Shown: piece after piece, positions 45,665-53,680 of the stretch
Position numbering within the stretch: the stretch's first letter is position 1
Layout: every line of letters starts with the position of its first letter
Assembly (NCBI GenBank): GCA_963539215.1
Contig: CAUTJT010000005.1
Location: 40,059-104,058, forward strand
Reading direction: 5' to 3'
DNA length: 64,000 bases
Origin: CAURNT01 sp963539215
GTDB taxonomy: Bacteria; Fusobacteriota; Fusobacteriia; Fusobacteriales; Leptotrichiaceae
Notes under the pieces: generated by a model
Seen by the model: the letters and a program-made list of their open reading frames with translations, nothing else
Database searches by the model: none
Told to the model about the DNA's origin: nothing
Translations under genes and position numbers: made by a program

Positions 45665-45704
45665 ACCCTGCCTTGTGATAAATCATCGGGCAAAATCCAG
45701 AGGG
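45665..45704 (+). ncRNA. Probable ribosomal S6:S18 leader RNA
   Basis: Leader just before rpsF that folds as nested helices: CCCT/AGGG (45665-45668 with 45701-45704), TGCC/GGCA, and an inner GTGAT/ATCAT hairpin, leaving asymmetric internal loops. A conserved leader bound by the S6:S18 protein complex is found in many bacteria at this position and represses the operon. Assigned by position and fold, not by a covariance search. Confidence 0.5.
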
Positions 45705-45718
45705 AAGGAGAAAAGAAA

Positions 45719-46000
45719 ATGACAAATTACGAAATTATGTTTATTCTTTCAACTCAATTAACAGATGAAGAAAAAAAAGCAAATGTTGAGAAAGTAGAAG
45801 AAGTATTAACAAATGCTGGAGCAACTGAAGTTAAGACTGAGATAATGGGAGATAGAAAATTAGCATATCCAATCAAGAAAAAAGAAAATGGATACTATGT
45901 TTTAACTAAATTCGCTATGGATGGTACAAGATTACCAGAAGTTGAATCTAAATTAAACATATCTGAGTACTTAATGAAATACATGATAGTAAAATTATAA
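45719..46000 (+). CDS. rpsF: Ribosomal protein S6
   Basis: 93 residues, ferredoxin-like fold of the 30S platform. NYEIMFILS at the start, DRKLAYPIKKKENGYYVLTKF in the middle. AAGGAG precedes the ATG. First gene of the classical rpsF-ssb-rpsR operon. Confidence 0.96.
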   Translation: MTNYEIMFILSTQLTDEEKKANVEKVEEVLTNAGATEVKTEIMGDRKLAYPIKKKENGYYVLTKFAMDGTRLPEVESKLNISEYLMKYMIVKL

Positions 46001-46030
46001 TAGGTAGAGAAAAAATTAGGGGGTAAATTT

Positions 46031-46426
46031 ATGAATTACGTATCATTATTAGGAAGATTGACTAGAGATCCTGAAGTAACTTATACTCAGTCAGGAAAGG
46101 CTTTCACAAGATTTTCAATTGCAGTTTCAAGAGGAACTTCAAATAGAGATGAAGTAGATTTTATAAACTGTGTTGCTTGGGAAAAAAGAGCAGAAACAAT
46201 TAGTCAATATTTTAAAAAAGGAAGTAGAATCTTAGTCCAAGGAAGAATATCTACCGGTAGCTATGAAAAAAATGGAGAAACAAGATATACAACAGATGTA
46301 GTTGTTAATAATTTTGATTTCATTGAAACAAGAGCTAATGAAGGAAATTCAGAAAGTAATTTTTCAAGAACTGAAACAGTAGTAGTTGATGAACCGGTGG
46401 ACGCTGAAGATGACTTCCCATTCTAA
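46031..46426 (+). CDS. ssb: Single-stranded DNA-binding protein
   Basis: 131 residues. OB-fold start MNYVSLLGRLTRDPEV, then DFINCVAWEKRAE and GSRILVQGRI; the acidic C-terminal tip DDFPF recruits repair and replication proteins. The Gln/Gly-rich linker is short. Between rpsF and rpsR, as in most bacteria. Confidence 0.96.
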   Translation: MNYVSLLGRLTRDPEVTYTQSGKAFTRFSIAVSRGTSNRDEVDFINCVAWEKRAETISQYFKKGSRILVQGRISTGSYEKNGETRYTTDVVVNNFDFIETRANEGNSESNFSRTETVVVDEPVDAEDDFPF

Positions 46427-46442
46427 GAAATAGGAGGAAGAA

Positions 46443-46676
46443 ATGAAACCAGTTGCTGAATTTAAAAAGAGAAGAAGAAGACCAAAAGTTAAATTTAAGG
46501 TTGAAGATATAGATTACAAAAATGTGGATTTATTAAAAAACTTTATGAATGATAAAGGAAAAATATCTCCATCAAGAGTAACAGGTCTAGAAGCTAAAAT
46601 TCAAAGAAAAATAGCTAAGGCAATTAAAAGAGCTAGACAAATAGCTTTATTACCATATACAAGAATTGAAAAATAG
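46443..46676 (+). CDS. rpsR: Ribosomal protein S18
   Basis: 77 residues, basic. YKNVDLLKNFMNDKGKI and RVTGLEAKIQRKIAKAIKRAR then IALLPY are family-defining. Partner of S6 in the 30S platform and in autoregulation. A typical zinc-type CxxC is absent. GGAGG upstream; terminator follows. Confidence 0.95.
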   Translation: MKPVAEFKKRRRRPKVKFKVEDIDYKNVDLLKNFMNDKGKISPSRVTGLEAKIQRKIAKAIKRARQIALLPYTRIEK

Positions 46677-46684
46677 TTATACAT

Positions 46685-46713
46685 AGAAAGAAGATTTAAT
46701 CTTCTTTCTTTTT
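46685..46713 (+). terminator. Terminator of the rpsF operon
   Basis: AGAAAGAAGATT/AATCTTCTTTCT stem followed by TTTTT. Confidence 0.85.
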
Positions 46714-46752
46714 ATATTATAATATTTTATTAAATAAAAAAATTAAATATGA

Positions 46753-46758
46753 TATAAT
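46753..46758 (+). promoter_or_regulatory. -10 box of the toxin-antitoxin/yaaA-recF operon
   Basis: TGATATAATAT extended -10; no good -35 is visible. About 42 bp before the antitoxin ATG. Confidence 0.45.
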
Positions 46759-46799
46759 ATATTGGGTTATAGAAATTAAAGAGGTATAAGGGGGTTAAT

Positions 46800-47246
46800 A
46801 TGGAGAGTATTTTAAATGTAGCTTCATATATCATCGGAAAATATAAAGGAAAAATAGATGAGATGAAGTTGCATAAATTACTATATTTTATTCAAAGAGA
46901 AAGTCTTGCAGTAAGGGGATTACCTTTATTTTATGAAGGATTTAAAGCGTGGAAATATGGTCCAGTATCACCTAAAGTTAGAATGTTTTTAAATAATAAA
47001 TTTGACTTTTTGGTTGAGGATATTGATATAAACAATAAATATATAGTTGATAATGTTTTAATGCAATATGGTAATATGAATTCTTGGGAAATGAGTATTT
47101 TAACACATAAAGAAAAATCTTGGTTGGAAGCACAAGGTGGTAAAACGATACAATTTTCTAATTTAGAAGAAGATGCTTATAAAATAAGACCTTATGATAG
47201 TTTTTGGGATATGTATTATGATGAGTTCGAAGATTATGATAGGTAA
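46800..47246 (+). CDS. Panacea-domain (DUF4065, SocA-like) putative antitoxin
   Basis: 148 residues. The Panacea/DUF4065 block is clear: KLHKLLYFIQRESLAVRGLP at 23-42 followed by LFYEGFKAWKYGPVSPKVR at 43-61. This domain forms the neutralising half of many toxin-antitoxin pairs with unrelated toxins. Its stop overlaps the start of the PemK-like toxin by 11 bp (start codon at 47236), the antitoxin-first order usual for such pairs. C-terminus is acidic (YYDEFEDYDR). Function as antitoxin is inferred from family and context. Confidence 0.82.
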   Translation: MESILNVASYIIGKYKGKIDEMKLHKLLYFIQRESLAVRGLPLFYEGFKAWKYGPVSPKVRMFLNNKFDFLVEDIDINNKYIVDNVLMQYGNMNSWEMSILTHKEKSWLEAQGGKTIQFSNLEEDAYKIRPYDSFWDMYYDEFEDYDR

Positions 47247-47613
47247 GATTTGTGTTGCAATTTTTCCTTTTTATGATATAAAAACTAAGAAAAATATGTA
47301 TAAACAAAGACCTGTTTTAATAATAGGTGAAGCTATAAATAATGATTATACAATACTTCCGGTTTCAACTATAACTAAAAAGGAAAACATAGATGTATAT
47401 TATGATATAGCAATAGATCCTGAGAAATATCCCAAATTAAATTTAGATAAATACTCATATATAAGAACACATAAACAAACTGTTATATATAAAGATATGA
47501 TAAAAGGTGAAATTTCTGATTTAAAAGAAGAATATTTAGAAATATATAGTGATATATTAAAAAAATTGAATGAATTTAATGTTAAATTAATAGAAAAAGC
47601 AAATGGAGGTTAA
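47236..47613 (+). CDS. PemK/MazF-like endoribonuclease toxin
   Basis: 125 residues from the ATG at 47236 (MIGKICVAIFPF). The fold pattern is PemK-like: an N-terminal strand, basic loop TKKNMYKQRPVLIIGEA with Arg25-Pro26, TILPVSTIT at 39-47 with the Ser/Thr of the active site, and YSYIRTHKQTVI. MazF/PemK toxins cut mRNA and stop growth. An earlier in-frame start at 47194 lies inside the antitoxin and lacks an RBS. The yaaA RBS and start follow at once (stop 47613, start 47615), so the replication genes downstream share its transcript. Confidence 0.75.
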   Translation: MIGKICVAIFPFYDIKTKKNMYKQRPVLIIGEAINNDYTILPVSTITKKENIDVYYDIAIDPEKYPKLNLDKYSYIRTHKQTVIYKDMIKGEISDLKEEYLEIYSDILKKLNEFNVKLIEKANGG

Positions 47614-47614
47614 T

Positions 47615-47818
47615 ATGAAAGTGGAAATAAAAACAGAATATATAAAATTAGATCAATTATTAAAATATTCAGGTCTAGTAGATACAGGAAGTGGAGCTAA
47701 AGACTTAATATTAGATGGATATGTTAAAGTTGATGGAGAAGTAGAAACAAGACGTGGAAGAAAAATATATAAAGGAATGAAAGTTGAATTTAACGGAGAA
47801 GTAGTAGAAGTAAAATGA
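47615..47818 (+). CDS. yaaA: S4-domain RNA-binding protein YaaA
   Basis: 67 residues from the ATG at 47615, with GGAGG at 47605-47609. A minimal S4 domain: YIKLDQLLKYSGLVDTGSGA then ILDGYVKVDGEVETRRGRKI. YaaA sits between dnaN and recF in many Gram-positives and takes part in 50S assembly. It overlaps recF by 4 bp (ATGA). Confidence 0.93.
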   Translation: MKVEIKTEYIKLDQLLKYSGLVDTGSGAKDLILDGYVKVDGEVETRRGRKIYKGMKVEFNGEVVEVK

Positions 47819-48894
47819 TAAGAGAAATATATTTTTCTAATTTTAGAAATTTAATAGATAAAAAAGTTAAAATTTCTAAAGGATTTAATTTAATATATGG
47901 AGAAAATGCACAAGGTAAAACTTCTTTTATGGAAGCCATTTATTTTGCTGCTACAGGAAAGAGTTTTAGGACTAAAAAAAATTATGAAATGATAAAATAT
48001 GATGAACAAGACTCTAAAATATTTATTAAATTAAATAATCTTAATACTTATTCCATAAATCTTTTTAAAAATGAAAGACATTTTTTTAAAAATTCAGAAA
48101 AAATAAGATATATGGAATATATAGGAGATATACCGGCAATTTCTTTTATTCCTGAAGATGTAGAATTAGTTATGGGGCATCCTTCAATAAGGAGGTCATT
48201 TTTCGATTATGAAATTTCTCAGATAAATAAAGAATATTTAAAATGTATATATACATATTCTAAAGTACTTAAAGTTAGAAATAAGGCTTTAAAGGAAAAA
48301 GATATACAAAATGATATATATGAAATATATAATGAACAATATATAGAATTATGTTTTAAAATAATGAAACTGCGTAAGGAATATATAGATAAGTTAAATA
48401 CTTTATTGGATAAAAAATACAAAGATTTATTTAACGAAGAGCATTCTCTTAAATTAAAATATGAGAATTTTCTTAAATCTGAGTTAAAAGAAACAGAAGT
48501 AGAATTAAAAGAAAAGATTAGGAAATTTATAAAAAGCAAAGAAAAACAAGATTTAATACTAGGTTTTTCTAATTATGGTGTACATAAGGATGAATATATT
48601 TTTGAGTTAAATGGGAAAAATGCAAGATATTATTCTTCTCAAGGGGAAAAAAAATCCATAGTTTTTATTTTAAAAGTTTCAGAAATTGAATTGATGGATG
48701 AATTATTTGGAATAAAACCAATATTTTTAATGGATGATATAACATCTTTTTTTGATAATTATAGAAAAAATCAAATAATAAACTATTTTATAGAAAAAGA
48801 AATACAATGTTTTTTAACAGCAACAGAAGACCTTAATATAGTAGGTAAAATATTTGAAGTTGAAGAAGGGGAAATAAATGAAAAGAATAGATGA
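47815..48894 (+). CDS. recF: DNA replication and repair protein RecF
   Basis: 359 residues. SMC-like ATPase that loads RecA at gaps. IYFSNFRNL start, Walker A GENAQGKTSF near 29-38, signature YSSQGEKKSIVF and Walker B IFLMDDITSFFD. Coiled middle domain with KxRNKALKE. Overlaps yaaA by 4 bp and the DUF721 gene by 17 bp. No dnaN or gyrB follows, unlike the standard order. Confidence 0.95.
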   Translation: MIREIYFSNFRNLIDKKVKISKGFNLIYGENAQGKTSFMEAIYFAATGKSFRTKKNYEMIKYDEQDSKIFIKLNNLNTYSINLFKNERHFFKNSEKIRYMEYIGDIPAISFIPEDVELVMGHPSIRRSFFDYEISQINKEYLKCIYTYSKVLKVRNKALKEKDIQNDIYEIYNEQYIELCFKIMKLRKEYIDKLNTLLDKKYKDLFNEEHSLKLKYENFLKSELKETEVELKEKIRKFIKSKEKQDLILGFSNYGVHKDEYIFELNGKNARYYSSQGEKKSIVFILKVSEIELMDELFGIKPIFLMDDITSFFDNYRKNQIINYFIEKEIQCFLTATEDLNIVGKIFEVEEGEINEKNR

Positions 48895-49681
48895 AATCTT
48901 TAATTTTAAAATAAAATTTTTTGACTATAAATCATATATATCACCTAATATATATCAACATAGTATATATTATGAAGGAGAGAAAAGCTCTAGTATATAT
49001 GTTGATAATCCTGTTATTAAATATGCTGTTGAAGAAATGAGGGTTGAAATTTTAAACGCTATCAGAGAATGTAATCCTAATATATTAGAATTAAAAGTAT
49101 ATATAGATAAGGATAAAAAAATAGCTGCTAGAAATGCTAGACAAAAAAAAGTTGATGTTAAAAATGATGAGGACTATAAAAAAGATTTACCAACTTTAGA
49201 TGAAGTTATGGCGATATATAATAATTTGAATGAAATGAAATTTAAGAATGAAAAAGAAAAAGAATATTTTATTGGGTTATTAAGAAAATATGCTAAAGAA
49301 TATGATAAAAACATAGAAGAGTGTAAGTTTTGTGGTCTTGATAAGAAAAAAGGCGAAGATTGTATAAATTGTCTAATTTTAAATAAAAATAGAGAAATTG
49401 AAGATGCTATGAGAGAAATAGAAAACAATAATTGTTTACAAAATAACGGAAAGCTTTATATTAAGGCTAGAAAAAAACTATTTGATAAATATTTTTCTCA
49501 ACTTTTATCTTTTTACTATAATGATAAATTTTATGAATTTAAAGAAGAAGAATTATTTAAAAAATGTGCAATTATTAAATTAGGAAGTGAAGATCCTTTA
49601 AGTGTATCTTTAGTTATTTCTGATTTAGAAAGAAGAATAAAAAAATTTGTAGAAAGTAATATTAATTTTAATTATGAATAA
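48878..49681 (+). CDS. DciA/DUF721-like protein with a C-terminal zinc knuckle
   Basis: 267 residues. The first 80 resemble the DUF721/DciA domain, the helicase-loading factor often encoded next to recF: VDNPVIKYAVEEMRVEILNAI then PNILELKVYID fits the pattern of an exposed strand, Trp/Tyr-Ala helix and a closing strand. The remaining 180 residues are an extension, mostly charged helices, with a Cys4 site Cys149-x2-Cys152-x9-Cys162-x2-Cys165. Most DciA proteins lack this. Overlaps both recF (17 bp) and mfd (8 bp). A role in loading the replicative helicase is inferred. Confidence 0.6.
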   Translation: MKRIDEIFNFKIKFFDYKSYISPNIYQHSIYYEGEKSSSIYVDNPVIKYAVEEMRVEILNAIRECNPNILELKVYIDKDKKIAARNARQKKVDVKNDEDYKKDLPTLDEVMAIYNNLNEMKFKNEKEKEYFIGLLRKYAKEYDKNIEECKFCGLDKKKGEDCINCLILNKNREIEDAMREIENNNCLQNNGKLYIKARKKLFDKYFSQLLSFYYNDKFYEFKEEELFKKCAIIKLGSEDPLSVSLVISDLERRIKKFVESNINFNYE

Positions 49682-52382
49682 AGTAAAGATAAATAAGGAA
49701 GATGTATCTAGTTATATCTTAAAATTAGGTGTAGATAAAATAGTATATATTAGCTCAAATAGTATTAATTTAGAATATTATTATAATATTTTAGAACAAG
49801 AAAATAGCGACTATAAGGTTAAATATGTAAATTTAGCATCTTATTCTGAATTGGAATTAGTTGGTATTAATCTTGAAATATTAGAATTTTTAAATCAAAA
49901 AGGTAAATCTATTTTATTCTTAGACATTAATTTAGCTTTAAGAGTATTCTTTGATAAAGCTAGATATATGGATTTTAAGTTAGATGAGGAATATTCAAGA
50001 GATGAAATCAAACAATTTCTAATAGACGGAGGATATACAGAGAGCTATATAATAGAAAATAAAGGAGAATTTGGAATAAGAGGAGATATAATAGATATAT
50101 TTCCCAGTAATGTTGAAAATCCAATAAGATTAGACTTTTTTGATGAGTTGTTGGAGAGTATAAGATATTTTTCAAGTTTTGATCAAAAATCTATACAAAA
50201 TATAGAAAATTTTAGAATATATTCTAATCATTTAGATGGATTACAAAAAGAGATAGTTGATCTTTTAGAAATTTTTGATAAAAATAACATAGAAATAATA
50301 CTTGAAAATGAAGAATTACTAGATATTAAATTAGAACAGCTATATATTTTGGATAAAGACAATAAGGAAGTTTTAGAAAAAAGATATAATAGAATAAAAG
50401 ATGTGTCGAATTTTCTTGAAGTAAGTAAAAGTCCTGATAGAAATTATCAAGAAGAAGTAAGGAATAAAAAGTCATATATGGCTAAAAGAGGCTTAAAATA
50501 TAGTTCTATAAATCAAATTTTAGAAGGTGATTATGTAATACATATAGAATTTGGAATAGGAAGATATGAAGGTATAGAGAATATTAATGATAGAGATTAT
50601 TTAGCTATCAAATATGCTGATAGTGATAGATTGTATATTCCTGTTGAAAAATTAGATAGAATAAGTAAATATGTAAATAATACTGGAACAGAACCTCAGT
50701 TATATTCTTTAGGGACAAAAGGATATAGAAGAAAAGAAAAAAGATTAAAAGAGGATTTAGAAAAATTTGCTATGGAGTTAGTTAATATTCAAGCTCAAAG
50801 AAAATTATCAAAGATAGATCCTTATACAACAGATACTATATGGCAAGAAGAATTTGAAGAAGATTTTCCTTTTGATTTAACTTTAGATCAAAAAAAATCT
50901 GTGGAAGAAATTAAAATGGATCTTGAGAGTGGAATTCTAATGGATAGACTCCTTATAGGAGATGTAGGTTATGGAAAAACTGAAGTTGCAATGCGTGCAG
51001 CTTTTAAAGCAATAGAAAATGGATATCAATGTGCTATACTTGCGCCAACTACAGTACTTGCAAATCAGCATTATGAAAGATGTTATAAGAGGTTTGAAAA
51101 GTTTGGTTTAAGAGTAGAAAATTTATCAAGACTTTCAGGGAAAAATACTAATGATGTTTTAGAAGGACTAAAAAATGGTAGTATAGATTTAGTTGTAGGG
51201 ACACATAAATTATTAGGTGATAACGTAATATTTAAAAATCTTGGTATGCTAATAATAGATGAAGAACAAAAATTTGGAGTAAGTGCCAAAGAAAAAATAA
51301 AAAAGAGAAAATCGAATATACATTTATTAACTTTAAGTGCAACACCTATACCAAGAACTTTAAATTTAGCTCTTTTAGGTATAAGAGATATATCGGTAAT
51401 AATGACTTCCCCAATGGATAGGCTTCCAATAATAACTCAAAGAATAAGTCAAGAGGAAATAGCAAGTTCTATTTTAAAAGAGCTCGCAAGAGATGGACAA
51501 GTCTTTTATATCACCAACAATGTAAAAGGGATGTCTGAAAAAAGAAAACAATTAAAAGACATTTTACCAGATTTTATTAAAGTTGAATATATACATGGAA
51601 AACTTACACCTAAAGAAATTAAAAATATAATAAACGATTTTGATGAGGGCAAATTTGATGTGTTGATAGCATCAACTATTATAGAAAATGGAATAGACAT
51701 AACAAATGCCAATAGTATAATAATAGAAGATTATACCAGTCTTGGATTATCTCAAATCTATCAATTAAGAGGAAGAGTTGGAAGAGGTAAAAGACAAGGA
51801 TATTGTTATTTATTAGATGGAGAATATAAGACCAAAAAAGGTAAAATGAAAGATGAAAGTTTAAATAAAATAGAAGGGTTAGAAGGAGGAGGATATATTC
51901 TTTCTATGGAAGATTTAAACATACGTGGAGCAGGAGAAATTTTAGGTGAAAAACAACACGGTGCTATAGATATGTTTGGATATGATCTTTATTTAAAAAT
52001 GTTAAAAAATGAAGTTAACAGAATAAAGGGTGAAAAGGTTAATGAGTTACGTGTAGTTGAACTTGTAATGAAGAATAATGGGTATATACCTAAAGAGTAT
52101 ATAGAAAAAAATGAAAGAATTTTAATATATAAAAGATATGCTGAAATTACAACTTATGAAGAACTTAAGGAGTTAAATGATGAAATAAGAGATAGATTTG
52201 GTAAGATACCATTACAAATGAAAAGTTTTATAAAATCTATAATGATTAAATTGTATATGTTAGAAATATCTGCAGATAAATTTGAGGAATTAGATAATAG
52301 TGTTAGGTTTTATATAAATTTTAAATTAATAGAATTATCTAAAAATGAGTTTAATAAAAGGTTGACAATGAAATCTAAATAG
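49674..52382 (+). CDS. mfd: Transcription-repair coupling factor (Mfd), short form
   Basis: 902 residues against about 1150 in E. coli; the loss is in the N-terminal UvrB-like modules. The remaining UvrB-homology part reads GEFGIRGDIIDIFPSN. The CarD-like RNA polymerase interaction domain begins near 282 (EGDYVIHIEFGIGRYEGIE). RecG-type translocase: Walker A GDVGYGKTE near 427, DEEQ near 529, LSATPIPRT, and QLRGRVGRG. A TRCF C-terminal domain is present. It strips stalled RNA polymerase and recruits UvrA. Confidence 0.93.
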   Translation: MNKVKINKEDVSSYILKLGVDKIVYISSNSINLEYYYNILEQENSDYKVKYVNLASYSELELVGINLEILEFLNQKGKSILFLDINLALRVFFDKARYMDFKLDEEYSRDEIKQFLIDGGYTESYIIENKGEFGIRGDIIDIFPSNVENPIRLDFFDELLESIRYFSSFDQKSIQNIENFRIYSNHLDGLQKEIVDLLEIFDKNNIEIILENEELLDIKLEQLYILDKDNKEVLEKRYNRIKDVSNFLEVSKSPDRNYQEEVRNKKSYMAKRGLKYSSINQILEGDYVIHIEFGIGRYEGIENINDRDYLAIKYADSDRLYIPVEKLDRISKYVNNTGTEPQLYSLGTKGYRRKEKRLKEDLEKFAMELVNIQAQRKLSKIDPYTTDTIWQEEFEEDFPFDLTLDQKKSVEEIKMDLESGILMDRLLIGDVGYGKTEVAMRAAFKAIENGYQCAILAPTTVLANQHYERCYKRFEKFGLRVENLSRLSGKNTNDVLEGLKNGSIDLVVGTHKLLGDNVIFKNLGMLIIDEEQKFGVSAKEKIKKRKSNIHLLTLSATPIPRTLNLALLGIRDISVIMTSPMDRLPIITQRISQEEIASSILKELARDGQVFYITNNVKGMSEKRKQLKDILPDFIKVEYIHGKLTPKEIKNIINDFDEGKFDVLIASTIIENGIDITNANSIIIEDYTSLGLSQIYQLRGRVGRGKRQGYCYLLDGEYKTKKGKMKDESLNKIEGLEGGGYILSMEDLNIRGAGEILGEKQHGAIDMFGYDLYLKMLKNEVNRIKGEKVNELRVVELVMKNNGYIPKEYIEKNERILIYKRYAEITTYEELKELNDEIRDRFGKIPLQMKSFIKSIMIKLYMLEISADKFEELDNSVRFYINFKLIELSKNEFNKRLTMKSK

Positions 52383-52390
52383 TATATACT
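52362..52390 (+). promoter_or_regulatory. Promoter for the orphan EIIB gene
   Basis: TTGACA (52362-52367), 17-bp spacer, TATACT (52385-52390), lying across the end of mfd, 50 bp before the EIIB ATG. Confidence 0.75.
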
Positions 52391-52439
52391 TAAATTGTAA
52401 GTTAAATAATTAACAAGATAATAGAAAGAGAGTGGTAGT

Positions 52440-52706
52440 ATGAAAATATTAGCAATTTGTGCTAGTGGTGTAGGAACTAGTATGATAATGAAAAAAAATA
52501 TAAAAGAATTAGTTGAAAAACTTGGAATAGAGATAGAAGAAGTTAAATCATCAGGTATTGAGGAATCTAAAAAAATAATAGATGAATTTGATTTAGTATT
52601 TTGTTCTGAAAAATTAGCTAAAGAGTTAGAAGCTAATCCTAAAATAAAAGTTCTTAAAAATTTATTAGATGTTAATGAATTAAAAAATTATTTACAAGAA
52701 CTATAA
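52440..52706 (+). CDS. Orphan PTS EIIB protein (ascorbate/galactitol type)
   Basis: 88 residues. Phosphocysteine loop ICASGVGTSMIMKKN with Cys8 fits the SgaB/GatB class of EIIB. No EIIA or EIIC gene is adjacent, and it has its own promoter and terminator. It may complete a permease encoded elsewhere or serve a regulatory role. GAGAGTGG precedes the ATG. Confidence 0.82.
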   Translation: MKILAICASGVGTSMIMKKNIKELVEKLGIEIEEVKSSGIEESKKIIDEFDLVFCSEKLAKELEANPKIKVLKNLLDVNELKNYLQEL

Positions 52707-52723
52707 TTTAAAGAAATTTATAT

Positions 52724-52750
52724 AAACAGGTCGAATGACCTGTTTTTTAT
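52724..52750 (+). terminator. Terminator of the orphan EIIB gene
   Basis: AAACAGGTC/GACCTGTTT stem, GAAT loop, T run. Confidence 0.85.
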
Positions 52751-52767
52751 ATCATTTTTATATTTTA

Positions 52768-52796
52768 TTGAAATTATCAAATAATAGTAGTATAAT
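52768..52796 (+). promoter_or_regulatory. Promoter of the disrupted autotransporter
   Basis: TTGAAA (52768-52773), 17-bp spacer, TATAAT (52791-52796). Intact although the gene behind it is broken, so it may now drive trkH-trkA. Confidence 0.65.
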
Positions 52797-52872
52797 TTAA
52801 TGGAAAAATAAAAAATAGAATTAATCATTATATATTTATTAAATTTAATATTTTAAAAGTAGATGAATAAAA

Positions 52873-53460
52873 ATGAAAAAAATTAAGGAAATATTAATGT
52901 TAGCATTGTGTATTAGTTCTATCGTTTCATTTTCTGAGGGGACAACATCAACAGAACAACCTAAACCAATAACAAAAAAATAAGTAGAAAAAATGATAGC
53001 GGATGCTGTAAAAGCTCAACCTGAAAAGATAACTAGATTACAAACATCTGTTTTAAAAAATGCTCAAGATATTGACAAAAATAAAGTATTTTAGCACTAA
53101 AATGGGATTAAATGGTGGAGGTAATGCCGATAATGATGGAGCTAAAGGACCTTTATCATTAACTATAGGAGTCAATACGGAAACGTTGGGAGAAAGTTCT
53201 ATGACTTTAGGACTATTTTCTAGTGCTACTGTCTTAAGATCGATATCTGTTGATTATGGTTTGGAGTCTATAGGTAAATATTCTTTAGCTCTTGGAGATT
53301 TTGCTATCGCAAATGGAGATTCAGGTATTGCTATAGGTAAAAATTCTTTGTTATCTAAAAATTCAGAATATTCAATAGCTTTAGGGCTTGGTACATATAT
53401 TGGAAAAAGAAAAGAGGTATCTTCTACAGCTATCATAGATAGTAATAATGGTGGAGTCTT
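52873..53460 (+). pseudogene. 5' remnant of a YadA-like trimeric autotransporter
   Basis: Begins with an intact signal peptide (MKKIKEILMLALCISSIVSF) that meets an in-frame TAA at 52981-52983. The same frame goes on to about 53090, and after a frameshift the head domain continues at 53090-53460. The head shows collagen-like YadA repeats: SLALGDFAIANGDSGIAIGK and YSIALGLGTYIG. No membrane anchor follows; instead the reading passes into the tail of a ClC channel gene. An anchor that could belong to it lies at 56110-56802. Confidence 0.75.
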
Positions 53461-53657
53461 TAATAGATGGAAAAATGGTATTGGAAGTAATATGGCCTGA
53501 AGATGTTTTGGTAATTTCTATTGTTAGAAATGGTATAGAAAAAATACCTAAGGGTAGAACAGTTATGATGGCAGGAGATATTTTAATATTATTATTGCCT
53601 GAAAATATTGTTGGAGAAGTTAAAGAAAAATTAATGAAGCATACATTGGTAGATTAA
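53448..53657 (+). pseudogene. 3' remnant of a ClC-type chloride channel gene (TrkA-C domain)
   Basis: The last 55-65 residues (IWPEDVLVISIVRNGIEKIP, then RTVMMAGDILILLLPE) match the C-terminal RCK-C/TrkA-C domain found behind many ClC channels and transporters. The membrane part is absent. The junction with the autotransporter head lies between about 53440 and 53490. It ends 24 bp before trkH. Confidence 0.6.
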
Positions 53658-53680
53658 TTCTAGTTTGAAAGAGAGGAAAA

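Noticed and set aside
53090..53460. CRISPR-like or tandem DNA repeat in the YadA head
   Set aside because: The repetition is at protein level (about 14-residue head repeats); the DNA units are not identical and there are no spacers.
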